From assembly GCA_030144965.1 (NCBI GenBank), contig JAMPUU010000006.1, positions 248,001 through 312,000 on the forward strand: DNA of 64,000 nucleotides. The letters are read 5' to 3'. The notes beneath the pieces were generated by a model. It did not search any database. It was given only the letters and a program-made list of their open reading frames with translations, and had not been told where the DNA came from. Positions 61,792 through 64,000 of this stretch are shown here, in pieces (positions within the stretch are counted from its first letter, which is position 1; every line of letters starts with the position of its first letter). Both the position numbers and the translations under genes were made by a program. The stretch comes from Nitrospira sp. BO4 (GTDB lineage Bacteria > Nitrospirota > Nitrospiria > Nitrospirales > Nitrospiraceae).

Positions 61792-64000
61792 ATGACCTCC
61801 AACTCGCAAGGAACCCAGGCACAGACCTTCGTGCCGTTGGCCGGCCCGGACTGAATCCGAAAAAATCCCTGCAGTTGCCGCAACCGTTCCTCCATACTAC
61901 TCAACCCCAAGCCCTGCTGATGGGTGCTCTGGTCATGGGGGTCAAATCCCTTCCCATTGTCAGTCACAGACAATCCGATGCCCTTCGACGATCCACGGAG
62001 TTGGACCGCCACTGCCGTTGCCTGCGCATGTTTCACCACATTTTGGACGCTCTCCTGCATTACACGGAAGAGACAGGTGGCGTGATCGAGCGGGACCGCA
62101 TTCGGAACCCCGGCAATCTTGAGGTGGATGGGCAAGCCGGTCCGCCGGGAAACCTGATGAACATGGTCTTCGATTGCAGGACGCAATCCTGCGTGTTCCA
62201 AGAGGGAGGGATGAAGTCGGTACGCAAGGGTATGCACATCATCCGAAAGTTGTTCCAACTGTTCACGAATCGGCGTCAGCGCATGAGCCAGTTCGACCGG
62301 CATGCTGGAAGACTGGCGCTCGAACGACGCGACCTCCAAGACCAATGCCGCCAGTCGCTGGCTTACATCGTCATGCAGATCACGGGCGATTCGTTGCCGC
62401 TCATGCTCTTGTGCCGTCAGTAACTTCGAGGTCAGCTCCTCCAGCTGGACTTGCTGTTGATGCAGCTCGAGTTGGTTATGATGCAGTGCCTCTTCCGCTT
62501 GCTTGCGTTCGGTGATGTCGACCGCGACACCACCAAACAGCGACGGGGCTCCCTTCTGATCGATGATAGGAAACTTGCTGACAAGGGCGTGCCGAATCTC
62601 TCCGTTTTGTATGAACGACTCGACAGTGTGGAGCGGAACCCGATTTTCCCGCACTTTCCTATCATTCAAATCGTACTGCTCGGCGACCTCCGCAGGCCAC
62701 AACTCGAAAGCAGTTTTTTCTTTCCACTCCAAACCCCTCAGGACGGATTCTTGAAACAGTCGATTGACATAGAGATATCGTCCCTGAGCATCTTTGATCC
62801 ACGCAAAACCATGCAAATTATCCATAAAGGAGGCGAATCGTCGCTCGCTTATTTTCAACGCCTCTTCGGCTTGTTTGCGCTTCGTGACGTCGATCATCGC
62901 TCCCAAGGTCCGGGTGGGACGACGCACGGGGCCGTCACTCTCGAATAGCGTCCATGATCGAAAGTTGACCCAGCGGACACTCCCGTCGGGACGCAAAAGA
63001 CGGTGTTCCATTGAAAACAGATCGTCAGCCGTAGGGTCATGGGCTTGTTTGATCGCCATGACGACCATTTCGCGATCCTCCGGATGAATCAGCTGGATAT
63101 AACCCTCCAGGGAGGCCGGAGCGTCCGATCCCACGCCATAGATTTCCCTCATGGCCGGCGACCAGTACACTTTTCCGCTACGGTGATCATGGTCGAAAAT
63201 GCCGAAGTTGGCCAATCGGATGACTTGATCCGATCGTTCCTCCCGCTCATGCAACGCGATCTTTGCCTCCACACGAGCCGTCACATCCTCCGTCGCAATC
63301 GCAATGCCGCCGATCTGGTCGCCGCTATACCAAGGGCGGACATCCCAGGTGATCCACTGCACGGAGCCGTCATCTCGAACGAACTGGTCTTCATCTGCGC
63401 TCAGAACCTCTCCGGCCAACCCTCGTCGATGTACCTCTTTCCACCGCAATGAGACGTCGGGAAACATGTCGTAGTGAGATTGACCCACGATATCTCCGGT
63501 CAGCCGATAATCTTCCATCCAACGGCGACTCGCCGCCAGATAGCGCATATCGCGGTCAAACATCGCAATCGCGGCCGGTGCATGCTCGATGAACAAAGGA
63601 AACCGTTCGCCACCGTCCCGCGTCGCGCCATTCGTTCGCTCGACTCCCGCGATGCTCTCTCGGATACCTCGTTTCGACTGGTCATGGGCTACACGCACAT
63701 CGTCCTCTGCCGTGATGTCGTTCCCAATCGTCAGGAGGCAACGCTTGCCGCCTACCGTGATGAGATTCGTCGAGATGAGGAATCGTCGTAGCGTTCCTTT
63801 CTTCGTCCGCATCGACACTTCAAGGTTTTTTACCGATCCTTCGGAATTCAATCGATTGATGAACCGAGCACGATCACGAGGGTGAGGCCAGATCTGCAAC
63901 GTCAACGTGGTATTCCCAACGACTTCGTCCCGACTAAACCCGAAGATCTCCAGGCAGGCATCATTAATTTCCAGACAGAGCCCGGTTTCGAGTTCCGTGA
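61788..64000 (-). CDS. PAS-domain histidine kinase (NarX/LiaS type), 5' end outside window
   Basis: The visible 737 codons lack the start; the frame continues to the window edge within a PAS domain. At least four PAS domains follow (each with the VxGxx(Y/W)-type turn, e.g. EYLQL, GYIQLIHPEDREM, ITERKQAEEAL), then a HisKA_3 helix with the phosphorylated His in RQRIARDLHDDVSQRLAALV and an HATPase domain with VTDNGKGFDPHD and GLGLSSMEERL. It is a multi-input sensor of the NarX family that phosphorylates the adjacent LuxR regulator. What it senses is unknown; PAS sensors often bind haem, flavin or small ligands. Confidence 0.87.
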   Translation of the reverse strand, partial: TELETGLCLEINDACLEIFGFSRDEVVGNTTLTLQIWPHPRDRARFINRLNSEGSVKNLEVSMRTKKGTLRRFLISTNLITVGGKRCLLTIGNDITAEDDVRVAHDQSKRGIRESIAGVERTNGATRDGGERFPLFIEHAPAAIAMFDRDMRYLAASRRWMEDYRLTGDIVGQSHYDMFPDVSLRWKEVHRRGLAGEVLSADEDQFVRDDGSVQWITWDVRPWYSGDQIGGIAIATEDVTARVEAKIALHEREERSDQVIRLANFGIFDHDHRSGKVYWSPAMREIYGVGSDAPASLEGYIQLIHPEDREMVVMAIKQAHDPTADDLFSMEHRLLRPDGSVRWVNFRSWTLFESDGPVRRPTRTLGAMIDVTKRKQAEEALKISERRFASFMDNLHGFAWIKDAQGRYLYVNRLFQESVLRGLEWKEKTAFELWPAEVAEQYDLNDRKVRENRVPLHTVESFIQNGEIRHALVSKFPIIDQKGAPSLFGGVAVDITERKQAEEALHHNQLELHQQQVQLEELTSKLLTAQEHERQRIARDLHDDVSQRLAALVLEVASFERQSSSMPVELAHALTPIREQLEQLSDDVHTLAYRLHPSLLEHAGLRPAIEDHVHQVSRRTGLPIHLKIAGVPNAVPLDHATCLFRVMQESVQNVVKHAQATAVAVQLRGSSKGIGLSVTDNGKGFDPHDQSTHQQGLGLSSMEERLRQLQGFFRIQSGPANGTKVCAWVPCELEVI

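Noticed and set aside
1-64000. tRNA, rRNA, CRISPR, transposase or phage integration signals
   Set aside because: Searched by eye on both strands; none found. Short structured RNAs cannot be excluded without covariance models.

Overview
The window (about 64 kb, GC-rich, genes packed on both strands) looks like a chromosomal segment of a Nitrospira-type bacterium (Nitrospirota). This is inferred from the general gene style: universal stress proteins, CBS-only proteins, BON and pentapeptide proteins, heavy-metal RND efflux, and many small uncharacterised proteins. No rRNA, tRNA, CRISPR array, transposase, integrase or phage gene was seen, and no taxonomic marker is present, so the assignment is tentative.

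Region by region. 1-3.7 kb: a pentapeptide-repeat protein (5' end open at the window edge) overlaps an alpha/beta hydrolase; an APS-kinase-like protein and an APH-type phosphotransferase lie on the minus strand. 4-7 kb: a ribosome-hibernation factor fused to a cold-shock domain is translationally coupled to a Lon-like protease. 7.1-13 kb: a TetR / HlyD / ABC / ABC / permease / permease exporter operon laid out like E. coli CecR-YbhGFSR, with YbhF split into two genes. 13-17.2 kb: catalase, a small secreted protein, a lipoprotein, a PII-like protein and an L,D-transpeptidase. 17.2-27.5 kb: two CBS proteins diverge from a co-directional run of universal stress protein, Na/K-ATPase-like P-type pump, MacA-like adaptor, MacB-like permease without its ATPase, and MgtA-like pump. 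27.5-34.6 kb (minus): glycogen-debranching enzyme, two paralogous MFS exporters, a BON protein with 49-residue tandem repeats, and a GT4 glycosyltransferase.

35-37.1 kb (minus) holds a two-gene module: a protein with a segment resembling sigma-70 region 4, and a membrane coiled-coil protein. 37.6-40.3 kb is a Ca2+-type P-type ATPase. 40.6-48.5 kb is a patchwork of small genes: two L7/L12-CTD-like single-span membrane proteins, an NTF2-like secreted protein, a four-CBS protein preceded by two chained homologous mini-ORFs, a zinc-ribbon protein, a GNAT-cNMP-binding gene interrupted by an in-frame TAG, an M20 amidohydrolase, a macro-domain protein and a GNAT. 48.6-64 kb holds a TPR-SUMF1 protein, a heavy-metal RND pump and adaptor, a glutathionyl-hydroquinone-reductase-like GST, a universal stress protein, MlaA, a saccharopine-dehydrogenase-like protein, and a PAS histidine kinase (cut by the window edge) with its LuxR-type regulator. 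Two 26-27-residue membrane peptides of one family flank the USP/MlaA segment.

Overall theme: ion homeostasis (three P-type pumps of three different classes, RND and ABC efflux) together with stress sensing (USP, CBS, catalase, HPF, Lon). The most promising undescribed material is the set of small genes: the chained mini-ORFs at 43.4-43.7 kb, the twin mini membrane proteins at 55.8 and 58.6 kb, and the sigma-like/coiled-coil pair at 35-37 kb.
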